Below are positions 28,561 to 38,437 of a DNA stretch of 64,000 nt, one piece after another. The DNA comes from Arthrobacter sp. C9C5 (lineage in GTDB: Bacteria > Actinomycetota > Actinomycetes > Actinomycetales > Micrococcaceae): assembly GCF_013359735.1 (NCBI RefSeq), contig NZ_JABFMX010000018.1:26504-90503 (forward strand). Reading direction: 5' to 3'. The position numbers and the translations under genes are program-made. Position 1 is the first letter of the stretch; each line of letters begins with the position of its first letter. Under the pieces are notes generated by a model. That model saw nothing but the letters and a program-made list of their open reading frames with translations, did no database searches and was not told the origin of the DNA.

Positions 28561-30246
28561 TTACAGGCCCAGTTCTTCCAGTACCGGAAGCTTGGCCCGG
28601 ACCCAGGCGCGCGCCTCGGTGGCGCTCGGGGCGGAAAGGGCCAGCTTGGCCAGCTCCTGAGCCTCGGCCAGGGTCACCGTCTTCAGCACCGCTGCCACGG
28701 CCGCGATGGAACGCGCCGTCATCGACAGGGTGGTGACGCCCAGCCCGGTCAGCACGACGGCGAGGGCCGGATCCGCCGCGGCCTCACCGCAGACGCCCAC
28801 CGGTTTGCCGTGGCCTTCGGCGGCGGAACCTTCGACCGTCAGGCCCACGAGCCGGAGCACGGCCGGCTGCCACGGGGTGTTCAGCGCGGCGAGCGGGCCC
28901 AACTGCCGGTCCGCGGCCATGGCGTACTGGGTCAGGTCGTTGGTGCCCAGGCTCGCGAAGGACACTTCCCGGAGGATGGCCTCCGCGGTCAGCGCCGCGG
29001 AGGGCACCTCCACCATGACGCCGGGGGTCTTGATCCCGGCGGCGGCGCACAGGGACGCGAAACGTGCGGCTTCCTCCGCCGTCGAAATCATCGGTGCCAT
29101 TACCCAGACGTCCGCCTCGGATTCCTGCTCCGCCCGGGCGATGGCCTGCAGCTGGCGTTCCAGCACGCCCGGGGTGGTGAAGTCGGTCCGGTAGCCGCGG
29201 ACGCCGAGGGCAGGGTTGGGCTCGGTGGCGTCGGTCAGGAACGGAAGCGGCTTGTCCGCGCCGGCGTCGAGGGTGCGGAGCACCACCTTCTTGCCGGGGA
29301 AGGCGTCGAAGACGCCCTTGTAGGCGGCGGCCTGCTCTTCCACGGAGGGTTCGGTGTCCCGTTCGAGGAAGCAGAACTCGGTCCGGAACAGGCCCACGCC
29401 CTGGGCGTTGAGCCCGGCGGCGGCCACGGCGTCCTTGCCGCCTCCGACGTTGGCCAGGAGCGGCACGAGGTGGCCGTCCGCCGTCGTGCCGGTACCGTCA
29501 AAGTCCGCCAGCAGCGACGCGGTCGCGGCCCAATGCTCCGCGGCGGCGCGCTGGGCGGCGTCCGGTTCCGCCGTGATGGTCCCGGCGGCGCCGTCGACGT
29601 AGACCTCCGTGCCGTCCGGCAGGGCGTCGACGCCGGCGGCAGCGACGACGGCGGGCAGGCCGAGGGAGCGGGCGATGATCGCGGTGTGCGACTGCGGGCC
29701 GCCGCCGGCGGTAAGCAGTGCGAGCACCTTTTCGGGATCGAGCGTGGCCGTGTCCGCCGGAGCCAGGTCCTCCGCAATCAGGATGAACGGGGTGGCGGCG
29801 GAGGGGATTCCCGGGGCGGGCACGCCGCGCAGCTCGGCCACGATCCGCGCCCGCACGTCCAGGACGTCGGTGGCCCGCTCGGCCATGTAGCCGCCCAGGT
29901 TGTGCAGCATCTCCGAGACGGACGCGCCGGCTTCCCAGATGGCGCGCTGGTTGGAGGTCCCGCGGCCGATCAGCTTGGCGGCGGACTTCAGCAGCATGGT
30001 GTCCGTCGCCATCAGCGCGGTGGCTTCCAGCACGGCCTTGCCGTCGCCGCTGACCGTCTCGGACCGCGCCTTGAGCTCGTCGTGCACGGCCTTCGCCGCC
30101 GCCTTTAGCGCCGCCGTGGCCTCCTCGGCGGAGACGCCGGCCGGAAGCTGTTCGCCCGCCGGCGGCTCACTGACCGGTTTCGGCATCTGGCGGATGGTGC
30201 CGATGATCCGGCCGGGGCTGACGCCTACTCCTTGGAAGTTCTGCAC
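28561..30246 (-). CDS. ptsI: Phosphoenolpyruvate-protein phosphotransferase (PTS enzyme I)
   Basis: Enzyme I, 561 residues, first step of the PTS: takes phosphate from PEP to its own histidine and passes it to HPr. The phospho-accepting His 187 lies in GGGPQSHTAIIARSLGLPAV; the PEP-binding barrel shows GVGLFRTEFCFLERD, VLRTLDAGADKPL, GVMVEVPSAA, FASLGTNDLTQY and GVCGEAAAD with the catalytic Cys. GTG start at 30244-30246 with GAGGA 6 nt upstream. Divergent from the TetR-mtlA-mtlD group, so it shares a regulatory region with mannitol uptake. No HPr gene is adjacent. Confidence 0.97.
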   Translation of the reverse strand: MQNFQGVGVSPGRIIGTIRQMPKPVSEPPAGEQLPAGVSAEEATAALKAAAKAVHDELKARSETVSGDGKAVLEATALMATDTMLLKSAAKLIGRGTSNQRAIWEAGASVSEMLHNLGGYMAERATDVLDVRARIVAELRGVPAPGIPSAATPFILIAEDLAPADTATLDPEKVLALLTAGGGPQSHTAIIARSLGLPAVVAAAGVDALPDGTEVYVDGAAGTITAEPDAAQRAAAEHWAATASLLADFDGTGTTADGHLVPLLANVGGGKDAVAAAGLNAQGVGLFRTEFCFLERDTEPSVEEQAAAYKGVFDAFPGKKVVLRTLDAGADKPLPFLTDATEPNPALGVRGYRTDFTTPGVLERQLQAIARAEQESEADVWVMAPMISTAEEAARFASLCAAAGIKTPGVMVEVPSAALTAEAILREVSFASLGTNDLTQYAMAADRQLGPLAALNTPWQPAVLRLVGLTVEGSAAEGHGKPVGVCGEAAADPALAVVLTGLGVTTLSMTARSIAAVAAVLKTVTLAEAQELAKLALSAPSATEARAWVRAKLPVLEELGL

Positions 30247-30385
30247 TGAAAGTCCTCATTCTCTGCCGTGAGCCAGTAAGTCAGTCCAGGTGCCGCCACT
30301 GAACCGCTAGATCCTAGATTTCCTGCGGCTGTCTACTACGTCAACCGGCAACTTGCGGTACCTGAAAAAAGTGTATGTGATGCAC

Positions 30386-30415
30386 TTCATATAGCGTTGC
30401 TATAGGTGCTAGGGT
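30386..30415 (+). promoter_or_regulatory. Leaderless promoter and palindromic operator of the TetR-mtl operon
   Basis: A -35 like TTCATA at 30386-30391 and a -10 TAGGGT at 30410-30415 are separated by 18 nt, and the ATG follows the -10 by 7 nt. The spacer holds a perfect palindrome TATAGC-GTT-GCTATA (30390-30404), a convincing site for autoregulation by the TetR protein that the promoter drives. Confidence 0.7.
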
Positions 30416-30422
30416 AGCGGTT

Positions 30423-31151
30423 ATGAGTATCGATGGCCAGTTACCGCCCAAAATCCGGCTGCTGCGTGCAGCTGCCGGATTGCTGGCCAAGTCCGGGGGA
30501 GCCGCGGTCTCCACGCGCCAGATCACGCAGCTGGCGGGGGTGACTGCCCCCACCCTCTATCACCACTTCGGTGACAAGGAGGGGCTGTTCGACGCCGTCG
30601 TGGCCGCAGGTTTCGAGGAGTACGTGGCCGGCGAACGCGACTTCGCTCCGTCCGGGCAGCCGCTGGAGGACATCCGGCGGATGTGGGACCAGCACGTGCA
30701 GTTCGGGCTGAAGCAGCCGGAACTGTACCTCGTCATGTTCGGCAACATCCGCCCCGAGAGCCGTCCCGCCGTCGTGGCCGACGCTGAGGCGCTCATGGAA
30801 GAAATGCTGAACAAGGCCGCCGTCGCCGGCCAGCTCAACGTCCCGCCCCGGGAGGCGGCGAGGAGCATCCTGGCTGCCAATGTTGGCGTGACCCTCATGC
30901 TGATCACGGAGAAGGCGCCGGAGCGCAACCTCGAACTCTCCGCCATGACCCGCGACGCGATGATCTTTGCGGTGTCCACGGAGCAGGCCCGGGAAGCCGG
31001 GCCGGAGGACTCCGGGAAATCCCCGGTGGTGGTAGCGGCCATCGCCCTGAATGCGGCGCTGCAGGCCTCCCACTCGGACCAGCTGTCCAGCTCTGAACTC
31101 AAGCTCTTTCTCGAATGGCTTCACCGGATCTCCACCAGCTCCACCAGCTAG
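30423..31151 (+). CDS. TetR family regulator of the mannitol operon (predicted)
   Basis: A 242-residue TetR protein. The DNA-binding helix-turn-helix is ITQLAGVTAPTLYHHFGDKEGLF (shown as AGVTAPTLYHHFGDKEG, about residues 38-54). The C-terminal domain is larger than usual and ends in a Ser/Thr-rich tail. It lies 58 nt upstream of mtlA in the same direction, with a 15-bp palindrome in its own promoter, and is divergent from ptsI. Position suggests control of mannitol uptake and perhaps ptsI; known mannitol regulators in other bacteria are of different families, so this is inference. Confidence 0.88.
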   Translation: MSIDGQLPPKIRLLRAAAGLLAKSGGAAVSTRQITQLAGVTAPTLYHHFGDKEGLFDAVVAAGFEEYVAGERDFAPSGQPLEDIRRMWDQHVQFGLKQPELYLVMFGNIRPESRPAVVADAEALMEEMLNKAAVAGQLNVPPREAARSILAANVGVTLMLITEKAPERNLELSAMTRDAMIFAVSTEQAREAGPEDSGKSPVVVAAIALNAALQASHSDQLSSSELKLFLEWLHRISTSSTS

Positions 31152-31209
31152 CTCGTCGAAAATATCGGACAATCCTGCGGTGCAGCAGGAACCACGGTTA
31201 GGAAATCAC

Positions 31210-33219
31210 ATGGCAACAGAGACCGTTGCGAAACCCCGGACCAGTATCAGGGTCGGTGTGCAGAAATTTGGCACCTTCCTGTCCGGAATGATCATGCCCA
31301 ACATCGGCGCCTTCATCGCCTGGGGCATCATTACCGCCTTCTTCATCCCGGCGGGCTTCACCCCCAACGCCGACCTGGCCAAGCTGGTCGGCCCGATGAT
31401 CACCTACCTGTTGCCGCTCCTGATCGGCTACACCGGCGGGCGCATGGTCTACGGTGTGCGCGGCGGCGTGGTCGGCGCGGCCGCCACCATGGGCGTGATC
31501 GTCGGAACGGATATCCCAATGTTCATCGGCGCCATGATCATGGGGCCGCTGACGGCGTGGATCATGGAGAAGATCGAAAGCCTCTGGGAGAACAAGGTCA
31601 AGCCCGGCTTCGAGATGCTGATCGACAACTTCACCGCGGGCATCGTCGCTGCCGTCATGGCCATCTTCGGCATGATGGTGATCGGCCCGGTGGTGAAGGC
31701 CTTCAGCAACGGCGCCAGCGCCGTCGTCGAGTTCCTGGTCAACAACGGCCTGCTGCCCTTCACGAGCATCTTCATCGAGCCCGCGAAGGTGTTGTTCCTG
31801 AACAACGCCGTGAACCACGGGATCCTGACCCCGCTGGGCACCGAACAGGCGCTCGCCCAGGGCAAGTCCATCCTGTTCCTGCTTGAGGCCAACCCCGGCC
31901 CGGGCGTGGGCGTCCTGCTCGCCTACATGATCTTCGGCAAGGGCATGGCCAAGGCCTCGGCCCCCGGTGCCGCGCTGATCCAGTTCGTCGGCGGCATCCA
32001 CGAAATCTACTTCCCGTACGTGCTGATGAAGCCGGTCATCATCCTCGCCGCGATTGGCGGCGGCATGACCGGCATCTTCACCCTCGTCCTGACCGGTGCG
32101 GGCCTGCGCTCCCCGGCCGCCCCGGGAAGCATCATCGCGGTCTTCGCCGCGACCCCGCCGGACAGCTACTTTGGCGTGGCCTTGTCCGTGCTGCTGGCCG
32201 CGACCGTGTCCTTCCTGATTGCCTCCGTCATCCTCAAGTCCAGCAAGGATGTCGAAGGTGACGAACTTGGCGCCGCGACCACCCGGATGGAAGCCATGAA
32301 GGGCAAGAAGAGCTCCGTCCCCTCCGCCCTCGTCGGTGGCGGTGCGGGTGCCGGCGGCGTGGCGGTGCTGGCCGGTCCGGTCAAGAACATCGTCTTCGCC
32401 TGCGACGCCGGCATGGGCTCGAGCGCCATGGGCGCCTCGGTGCTGCGGAACAAGATCAAGGCCGCCGGATATCCGGACGTCAAGGTCACCAACTCCGCGA
32501 TCGCGAACCTGAGCGACACCTACGACGTCGTCATCACGCACCAGGACCTGACCGAACGGGCCAAACCCGCGACGTCCAGCGCCGTCCACGTCTCGGTGGA
32601 CAACTTCATGAACTCGCCGCGGTACGACGAGATCGTGGAGCTGGTCCGGACCAGCAACGCGCCGGCCGACGCCTCCGGTGCGGCCTTGGACGCAGGGGCT
32701 GCGGGTGCGGGCGCTGCGGGCGCCGGCACGGCCGTGGCGTCCGGAGTGGCGGCACCGGAAGCGGAGCCCGAAGCCGAAGCCGGCCCGTCCGGCATCCTGG
32801 TGGCTGAGAGCGTGATCCTCAGCGGCACGGCAACCACCCGTGACGCCGCGATCGACGAGGCGGGCCAGCTGCTGCTGGACCGCGGCGCTGTAGACGCCGG
32901 CTACCTGGACGCCATGCATGAGCGCGAGGAATCCGTCTCCACCTACATGGGCAGCTACCTCGCGATCCCGCACGGCACCAACGCCGCCAAGGACCACATC
33001 ATGAAGTCCGCGGTGTCGGTGATCCGCTACCCGAACGGCATCGACTGGAACGGCAAAGAGGTCAAGTTCGTCGTCGGAGTCGCCGGCATCAACAACGAGC
33101 ACCTCCAGATCCTCTCCTCGATCGCCAAGGTCTTCACCAACAAGGCACAGGTCGCCCAGCTGGAGGCGGCCACCACCGTCGACGAAGTGCTCGACCTGTT
33201 CGGAAAGGTAAATTCCTAG
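31210..33219 (+). CDS. mtlA: PTS mannitol transporter subunit IICBA
   Basis: A 669-residue complete mannitol permease. EIIC (about residues 15-345) has [24 protein letters not shown] and [15 protein letters not shown], both typical of Mtl[19 protein letters not shown] with phosphocysteine 398. EIIA (about 515-669): [13 protein letters not shown] with phosphohistidine 588. An Ala/Gly-rich linker joins B and A. It imports mannitol and phosphorylates it to mannitol 1-phosphate, using phosphate from enzyme I and HPr. The ATG at 31210 is preceded by GGTTAGGAAATCAC. The TAG overlaps the GTG of mtlD by one base. Confidence 0.97.
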   Translation: MATETVAKPRTSIRVGVQKFGTFLSGMIMPNIGAFIAWGIITAFFIPAGFTPNADLAKLVGPMITYLLPLLIGYTGGRMVYGVRGGVVGAAATMGVIVGTDIPMFIGAMIMGPLTAWIMEKIESLWENKVKPGFEMLIDNFTAGIVAAVMAIFGMMVIGPVVKAFSNGASAVVEFLVNNGLLPFTSIFIEPAKVLFLNNAVNHGILTPLGTEQALAQGKSILFLLEANPGPGVGVLLAYMIFGKGMAKASAPGAALIQFVGGIHEIYFPYVLMKPVIILAAIGGGMTGIFTLVLTGAGLRSPAAPGSIIAVFAATPPDSYFGVALSVLLAATVSFLIASVILKSSKDVEGDELGAATTRMEAMKGKKSSVPSALVGGGAGAGGVAVLAGPVKNIVFACDAGMGSSAMGASVLRNKIKAAGYPDVKVTNSAIANLSDTYDVVITHQDLTERAKPATSSAVHVSVDNFMNSPRYDEIVELVRTSNAPADASGAALDAGAAGAGAAGAGTAVASGVAAPEAEPEAEAGPSGILVAESVILSGTATTRDAAIDEAGQLLLDRGAVDAGYLDAMHEREESVSTYMGSYLAIPHGTNAAKDHIMKSAVSVIRYPNGIDWNGKEVKFVVGVAGINNEHLQILSSIAKVFTNKAQVAQLEAATTVDEVLDLFGKVNS

Positions 33220-34367
33220 TGAAGGCTGTTCATTTCGGAGCCGGGAACATCGGCCGTGGATTCGTCGGACTGCTGCTGCACGAGGCCGGGTATGAGGTGG
33301 TGTTCGCGGATGTCGCGGATGCCCTCATCACCCAGCTCGCCGCGGCGGACAGCTACCAGGTCCACGAGGTGGGGGACAGCCCCGCCGTGCGGACGGTGGA
33401 CAACTTCCGTGCGCTGAACTCCGGCACCCAGGAAGCCGACGTCGTCGCGGAAATCGCGACGGCGGACATCGTCACCACCGCGGTGGGCCCGCACATCCTC
33501 AAGTTCGTGGCGCCCGTGATCGCCAAGGGGATCGCGGCACGGGCGGCCGGGCTGGCGCCGCTGCAGGTGATGGCGTGCGAGAACGCGATCAACGCCACCG
33601 ACATCCTGAAGTCCGAAATTTCCGCCCAATGGGATCCGGCCGCCGGTTCGCTGGACGCCGCCGCCGTGTTCGCCAACACGGCGGTGGACCGGATCGTGCC
33701 CAACCAGGAGGCCGGGCAGGGCCTGGACGTCACGGTGGAGACGTTCTACGAGTGGGTCATCGACCGAACCCCGTTCGCGGGCAAGGAACCGGTCATTCCG
33801 GGGGCGACCTTCGTGGACGACCTGGCGCCCTACATCGAGCGGAAGCTCTTCACCGTGAACACCGGGCACGCCTCGGCCGCGTACTTCGGATTCGAGGCCG
33901 GGCTGGCCAAGATTTCCGAGGCCATGGCGGACCAGGACGTCGCCGCCGATGTGCGTGCGGTGCTCGACGAGACCAAGGAACTGCTGGTGGCCAAGCACGG
34001 CTTCAACCGCGAGGAGCAGGAAGCCTACGTGCAGAAGATCCTGGGCCGGTTCTCCAACCCGCACCTTCCGGACACCGTGAACCGGGTGGGGCGGGCACCG
34101 CTGCGCAAACTCAGCCGGCACGAGCGCTTCATCGGTCCCGCGGCGGAGCTGGCCGAGCGCGGGATCGTCCCCGAGGCGCTGCTCGGTGCGATCGCCGCCG
34201 CGCTGCGCTTCAACGACCCGGCCGACGCCGAGGCCGTGGAGCTGGCGCAGATCCTGAATTCCTCCACCCCGGAAGACGCCACGACGAAGATCACCGGCCT
34301 GGACTCGGGGCACCCGCTGTTCCCGGCCGTCTGTGCCCTCGTCGAGGAAGCCAAGGCCGCCGTCTAG
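33219..34367 (+). CDS. mtlD: Mannitol-1-phosphate 5-dehydrogenase
   Basis: MtlD, 382 residues, the family's usual length. Oxidises mannitol 1-phosphate to fructose 6-phosphate with NAD. Features: [22 protein letters not shown] (Rossmann loop GAGNIGRGF), [20 protein letters not shown], the catalytic lysine region with [20 protein letters not shown], and a C-terminal [16 protein letters not shown]. The GTG start (33219) overlaps the mtlA stop, so translation is coupled. The operon ends at the hairpin 34399-34435. Confidence 0.97.
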   Translation: MKAVHFGAGNIGRGFVGLLLHEAGYEVVFADVADALITQLAAADSYQVHEVGDSPAVRTVDNFRALNSGTQEADVVAEIATADIVTTAVGPHILKFVAPVIAKGIAARAAGLAPLQVMACENAINATDILKSEISAQWDPAAGSLDAAAVFANTAVDRIVPNQEAGQGLDVTVETFYEWVIDRTPFAGKEPVIPGATFVDDLAPYIERKLFTVNTGHASAAYFGFEAGLAKISEAMADQDVAADVRAVLDETKELLVAKHGFNREEQEAYVQKILGRFSNPHLPDTVNRVGRAPLRKLSRHERFIGPAAELAERGIVPEALLGAIAAALRFNDPADAEAVELAQILNSSTPEDATTKITGLDSGHPLFPAVCALVEEAKAAV

Positions 34368-34398
34368 CCGGACCCTCCCTCACCTTTCGCGGAAAACG

Positions 34399-34435
34399 AC
34401 GGGCCCTCCCTCACAAGATGTGAGGGAGGGCCCGT
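34399..34435. terminator. Strong bidirectional terminator between mtlD and the permease gene
   Basis: A perfect 17-bp stem (ACGGGCCCTCCCTCACA at 34399-34415 and its complement at 34419-34435) with a 3-nt AGA loop, followed by TATTT on the plus strand. It sits between two convergent genes. The inner arm CCTCCCTCAC is also seen just upstream (34373-34383) and, in related form, in the terminator at 23807. Confidence 0.9.
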
Positions 34436-34462
34436 TATTTAAGCCGGGGATCTGCGGGAGCG

Positions 34463-35929
34463 TCAGACGCGGCTGGCGGCGGCGGTCTCGCCGTCGGCCA
34501 TCGCCTTCCATTCGGCCACCCGCGCCTGGTGCAGCGGCGAGCGGCGGACGACGGCGAACGCGGCACCCAGGACCGCGAACCAGAGCGGCGTGACCAGTAG
34601 GGCCACGAGGGTGTCCGGCTGCGTGGTCAGCGCCCAGACCAGGAACGCGAAGAACGCGAACACGACCCACACCATCGGGATGCCGCCGGGCATCTTGAAC
34701 GTCGAGGCCGCGTGCAGCTCCGGCCGGCGCTTCCGGAACACGAGGTAGCTGGCCAGGATGATGCTCCAGACAAACATGAAGCAGACGGCGGACACGGTGG
34801 TGACCATGTCGAAGGCCACGCCCACGTCCTTGCCCGCATACAGCAGCGCGACGCCGGCCAGCAGCAGCACGCACGACAGGAACAGCGCGTTCTGCGGGAC
34901 CTTGCGGCTGGAGAGGCGGCCGAAGAGCTTGGGGGCGTCGCCGTCGTTGGCCAGGCCGTAGACCATCCGGGAGGTGGAGTAGATGCCGGAGTTGGCCGAG
35001 GACATCGCGGAGGTCAGCACCACGAGGTTCACCACGGTGGCGGCCATGCCGAGGCCGGCGAGGGAGAACATGGCGATGAACGGGCTCTGGCCGGCCTTGA
35101 AGCCGGTCCACGGGGTGACGGACATCAGGATGATGAGGGCGCCCACGTAGAACAGCATGACGCGCAGCGGGATCGCGTTGATGGCGCGGGGCAGGTTGTG
35201 CTCCGGGTTCTTGGTCTCGGCCGCGGCCGTGCCCACCAGCTCGATGCCCACGAAGGCGAACACGGCGATCTGGAAACCGGCCACGAAGCCCATGAACTCC
35301 TTGGGGAACAGCCCGCCGTGGCTCCACAGGTTACTGAACCCCGCGGTGCCGGCGTTGGACTGGAAGCCGGTGAAGATCATGACCAGGCCCACCGCGATCA
35401 GCGCCACGATGGCCACGATCTTGATCAGGGCGAACCAGAATTCCGTCTCGCCGAAGGCCTTGACGGTCGGAAGGTTCAGCAGCAGCAGGATGATGATGGT
35501 CGCGATTCCCGGGACCCACAGCTGGATACCGGGCCAGAGCTGCTCGGCGTAGCCCGCAATCGCGATCACGTCCGCCACCCCGGTGACCACCCAGCAGAAC
35601 CAGTAGGTCCAGCCGGTGAAGAAACCGGCCCAGGGGCCCAGAAGGTCGCCGGCGAAGTCGCTGAAGGACTTGTAGTTCAGGTTGGACAGCAGCAGCTGGC
35701 CCATGGCGCGCATCACGAAGAACAGCATGAAGCCGATGATCATGTACACGAAGATCACGGACGGCCCGGCCACCGAGATGGTCTTGCCGGAGCCCATGAA
35801 GAGGCCGGTGCCGATGGCGCCGCCGATGGCCAGGAGCTGGATGTGCCGGTTGCTCAACGAGCGTGCAAGGTGGGGCTCGGTGTCCCGGCTGGAGGCAGTT
35901 CTCTGCTCCGCGGTTGTCTGTTCGGGCAT
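34463..35929 (-). CDS. Amino acid permease, CycA-like (D-serine/D-alanine/glycine)
   Basis: A 488-residue APC-superfamily permease with 12 TM segments. The consensus start [28 protein letters not shown] (given in parts: [15 protein letters not shown]), LNYKSFSDFAGDLLGPWAGFFTGWTYWF, and AFVGIELVGTAAAETKNPEHNLP (in parts) are close to CycA, the D-serine/D-alanine/glycine proton symporter. Related permeases for other amino acids share the fold, so substrate is probable, not certain. Start: ATG at 35927-35929 because the upstream extension to 35989 shows no homology. Divergent from a GNAT gene. Confidence 0.9.
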   Translation of the reverse strand: MPEQTTAEQRTASSRDTEPHLARSLSNRHIQLLAIGGAIGTGLFMGSGKTISVAGPSVIFVYMIIGFMLFFVMRAMGQLLLSNLNYKSFSDFAGDLLGPWAGFFTGWTYWFCWVVTGVADVIAIAGYAEQLWPGIQLWVPGIATIIILLLLNLPTVKAFGETEFWFALIKIVAIVALIAVGLVMIFTGFQSNAGTAGFSNLWSHGGLFPKEFMGFVAGFQIAVFAFVGIELVGTAAAETKNPEHNLPRAINAIPLRVMLFYVGALIILMSVTPWTGFKAGQSPFIAMFSLAGLGMAATVVNLVVLTSAMSSANSGIYSTSRMVYGLANDGDAPKLFGRLSSRKVPQNALFLSCVLLLAGVALLYAGKDVGVAFDMVTTVSAVCFMFVWSIILASYLVFRKRRPELHAASTFKMPGGIPMVWVVFAFFAFLVWALTTQPDTLVALLVTPLWFAVLGAAFAVVRRSPLHQARVAEWKAMADGETAAASRV

Positions 35930-36055
35930 GTCAACAATCCTTTGTGTGGTCCGCCGAAGGTGACGGCGGTTACAAATCAGCCTTTCCAAAGTACAGCTTC
36001 GGAGCGCCGGCGGTCTTGTCGGGTGTCAAGCATTGCGTCATGGCAAGCTGGGCGG

Positions 36056-36577
36056 GTGACTTCAAATTCGGCCGACCAGGCCGCGCTGCTAACATTCGGC
36101 GTCGACGGCGGGACGTTCCGGCTGCGCCCCGCCGCCCGCGCGGACCTGCCCGCCATTCTCCGGCTGCTGGCCGACGACCAGTTGGGCTCCTCGCGCGAGG
36201 ATGCTGCGGAGCTGGCGCCGTACCAGAGGGCCTTCGACGCGATCGACGCCGATCCGGCCCACCTGCTGGTGGTCGGAGAACTGACACCGGAGCACGGGGC
36301 GGGGCCCCGCGTGGTGGCGACCTTCCAGCTCAGCTTCCTGCCCGGGCTGTCCCGGCGCGGCTCGTGGCGTGCCCAGCTCGAGGCCGTGCGGGTCGCCGGC
36401 GAACTGCGGGGCCAGGGCGTCGGCGCCGCCATGGTGCAGTGGGCGCTCGGGGAGGCGCGGCGGCGGGGCTGTTCCCTGGTGCAGCTCACCACGGACAAGT
36501 CGCGGACGGCGGCGCACCGTTTCTACGAGCGGCTGGGGTTCGCGGCCAGCCATGAGGGCATGAAGCTGCTGCTCTAG
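36056..36577 (+). CDS. GNAT family N-acetyltransferase
   Basis: A 173-residue GNAT protein. Motif A is LEAVRVAGELRGQGVGAAMVQWAL (acetyl-CoA loop RGQGVG near residue 120), followed by GCSLVQLTTDKSRTAAHRFYERLGF, typical of the group. N-terminus FRLRPAARADLPAILRLLADD is the usual first strand and helix. The start is taken as GTG at 36056; no ribosome site is evident and a few residues' uncertainty remains. Acceptor unknown. Divergent from the CycA-like permease. Confidence 0.88.
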   Translation: MTSNSADQAALLTFGVDGGTFRLRPAARADLPAILRLLADDQLGSSREDAAELAPYQRAFDAIDADPAHLLVVGELTPEHGAGPRVVATFQLSFLPGLSRRGSWRAQLEAVRVAGELRGQGVGAAMVQWALGEARRRGCSLVQLTTDKSRTAAHRFYERLGFAASHEGMKLLL

Positions 36578-36607
36578 CGGCAGCGCAGGCGGCGGCCGAC
36601 AGCGCCG

Positions 36608-36643
36608 TTGACTCTTAGGACGCCTAACTGTTAGGCTCCCTAA
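36608..36643 (+). promoter_or_regulatory. MarR promoter with two tandem palindromic operators
   Basis: TTGACT at 36608-36613 and TAGGCT at 36632-36637 form a promoter with an 18-nt spacer, ending 8 nt before the marR-type ATG. Two consecutive palindromes cover it: TTAGG-ACG-CCTAA (36615-36627) and TTAGG-CTC-CCTAA (36631-36643), 16 nt apart centre to centre. The layout is typical of MarR autorepression. Confidence 0.8.
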
Positions 36644-36645
36644 GT

Positions 36646-37131
36646 ATGAGTGAACACCCGCTGCCGGACGCCGGCCTGCTCGCCCTCTCCCGGGATTTCC
36701 GGGAGGCCCTGCGCCACAGCATCTACCTGGTGCGGCGCCTGGACGCCGACGGCGAACTCAGCGCCGCCCAGCTCAGCACGCTCAAGATGCTGCTGGACAG
36801 CTCCGAAGGCAGTGCCGAAGCCCGTGGTGAAGCCAATGGCGTGCGGGTGGGTGAAATTGCCCGCAACCTCGGGGTCAAGGTTCCGAGCGCCACCGAGCAG
36901 ATCATCAAGCTCGAACGCGCCGGGCTGGTCCGGCGTGAGGCGGATCCGGCCGACTCCCGGGCCGTCCGCGTCAAGCTCACCGCCGAGGGCCACGCCGCCG
37001 TCGAATCGGCCAACACCCGCCGCAACGCGGTGATGGCAGGGATCCTGGGCTCACTCAGCGATGCGGAACGGCAGGCCCTCGCGGCCGCCATCCCGGTGAT
37101 CGGCAAGATCAACGAGACCCTGCAGCCCTGA
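36646..37131 (+). CDS. MarR family transcriptional regulator
   Basis: A 161-residue winged-helix MarR regulator. The recognition helix region is GEIARNLGVKVPSATEQIIKLERAGLVRREADPADSRAVRV, seen in parts as GVKVPSATEQIIKLE and DPADSRAVRVKLTAEG (the wing with DxRxxxV). Unusually polar insert SSEGSAEARGEANG before the HTH. The mRNA is probably leaderless. It is followed after 64 nt by an MFS exporter in the same direction; together with the tandem operators, this is a classic repressor-exporter operon induced by a toxic ligand. Confidence 0.92.
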   Translation: MSEHPLPDAGLLALSRDFREALRHSIYLVRRLDADGELSAAQLSTLKMLLDSSEGSAEARGEANGVRVGEIARNLGVKVPSATEQIIKLERAGLVRREADPADSRAVRVKLTAEGHAAVESANTRRNAVMAGILGSLSDAERQALAAAIPVIGKINETLQP

Positions 37132-37195
37132 CAGCCAGGCCCCTGCCTGCAAGGAACAACGACAGCAAGAACCCACAACCTTAGGAGCGCCCTCC

Positions 37196-38422
37196 ATGGA
37201 CGGCCAGCTCACGGCCCCCGCGCCGGAAGCAACATCAACCCTTGAGGCCGAAAAAGCCTCGCTACTCAAGCAGCCCAAGGCGGTCTGGGCGACGGCCCTG
37301 GCGGCGGTGTTTGCCTTCATGGGGATCGGGCTGGTGGATCCCATCCTGCCTGCCATCGCCAAGAACCTCGACGCCACCCCCAGCCAGGTGTCCCTGCTCT
37401 TCACCAGCTATTTCATGGTCACGGCCATCGCCATGCTGATCACCGGCTTCGTCTCCTCCCGGATCGGCGGCAAGCGCACGCTGCTGGCCGGCCTCGCCAT
37501 CATCGTGGTGTTCGCCTCGCTGTCCGGCCTCTCCGGCAGCGTGACCGAACTGGTCGGCTTCCGTGCCGGCTGGGGGCTGGGCAATGCGCTCTTCGTCGCC
37601 ACCGCCCTGGCCGTGATCGTCGGCGTCGCCAGCGGGGGCGCCGGGACCGCCATCATCCTCTACGAGGCCGCCCTGGGCCTGGGCATTTCGCTCGGCCCGC
37701 TGTTGGGCGCCCTGCTGGGTGGGTGGCAGTGGCGTGCCCCATTCTTCGGCACCGCCGTCCTGATGGCCTCGGCCTTCATCGCGCTGATCGCCCTGCTGCC
37801 CAAGACCCCGCTGCCGGAACGGAAGGTCCGGCTCCGGGATCCGCTGCTGGCGCTGGGCCACAAGGGGCTGCGGACGACGGCGGCCAGCGGGCTGTTCTAC
37901 AACTACGGCTTCTTCACCATCCTCGCCTTCACCCCGTTCATCCTGGGGATGGACGCCTACGGGATCGGCGGCGTGTTCTTCGGCTGGGGTGTCGCCGTCG
38001 CCGTCTTCTCGGTGTTCGTGGCTCCCGCGCTGCAGCGCCGCTTCGGGGCTGTCCGGGTGCTGAGCGGCACGCTGGCCCTGCTGCTCCTGGACCTGGCCGG
38101 CCTCGGCCTGGCCGCGGGGCATTCGGTGCCCGCCGTCGTCGTCCTCGTGGTGGCCTCCGGCGCCCTGCTGGGGATCAACAACACGATCTACACCGAGCTG
38201 GCCATGGGCGTGTCGGACTCGCCCCGGCCCGTGGCCTCGGCCGGGTACAACTTCGTGCGCTGGATGGGCGGCGCGTTGGCGCCGTTCGCCGCTGCGCAGC
38301 TGGGTGAGCACTTCGGGCCCCAGGTTCCGTTCTTCGCCGCGGCGGTCGCTATGGCGCTGGCGATCGCTGTGGTGCTCGGCGGACGCCGGTACCTGAGCTC
38401 GCACGAGCCGCACCTGGTCTAA
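37196..38422 (+). CDS. MFS drug-type exporter
   Basis: A 408-residue major facilitator with 12 TM segments (DHA1-like). Seen: LAAVFAFMGIGLVDPILPAIA (TM1), SSRIGGKRTLLAGLAII (motif A, GG-KR), and VGVASGGAGTAIILYEAALGLGISLGPLLGALLGGWQWRAPF (motif C region, given whole only in part: LGLGISLGPLLGALLGGWQW). AGGAG lies 9 nt upstream of the ATG. Likely exports a toxic compound under MarR control. It converges on the sugar porter across the long palindrome at 38438-38500. Confidence 0.9.
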   Translation: MDGQLTAPAPEATSTLEAEKASLLKQPKAVWATALAAVFAFMGIGLVDPILPAIAKNLDATPSQVSLLFTSYFMVTAIAMLITGFVSSRIGGKRTLLAGLAIIVVFASLSGLSGSVTELVGFRAGWGLGNALFVATALAVIVGVASGGAGTAIILYEAALGLGISLGPLLGALLGGWQWRAPFFGTAVLMASAFIALIALLPKTPLPERKVRLRDPLLALGHKGLRTTAASGLFYNYGFFTILAFTPFILGMDAYGIGGVFFGWGVAVAVFSVFVAPALQRRFGAVRVLSGTLALLLLDLAGLGLAAGHSVPAVVVLVVASGALLGINNTIYTELAMGVSDSPRPVASAGYNFVRWMGGALAPFAAAQLGEHFGPQVPFFAAAVAMALAIAVVLGGRRYLSSHEPHLV

Positions 38423-38437
38423 CCCGCCCCGCCCAAA

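Noticed and set aside
34712..36577. 621-codon forward frame ending in the GNAT gene
   Set aside because: Its first 448 codons are antisense to the CycA-like permease; only the last 174 codons from GTG 36056 hold the GNAT domain.
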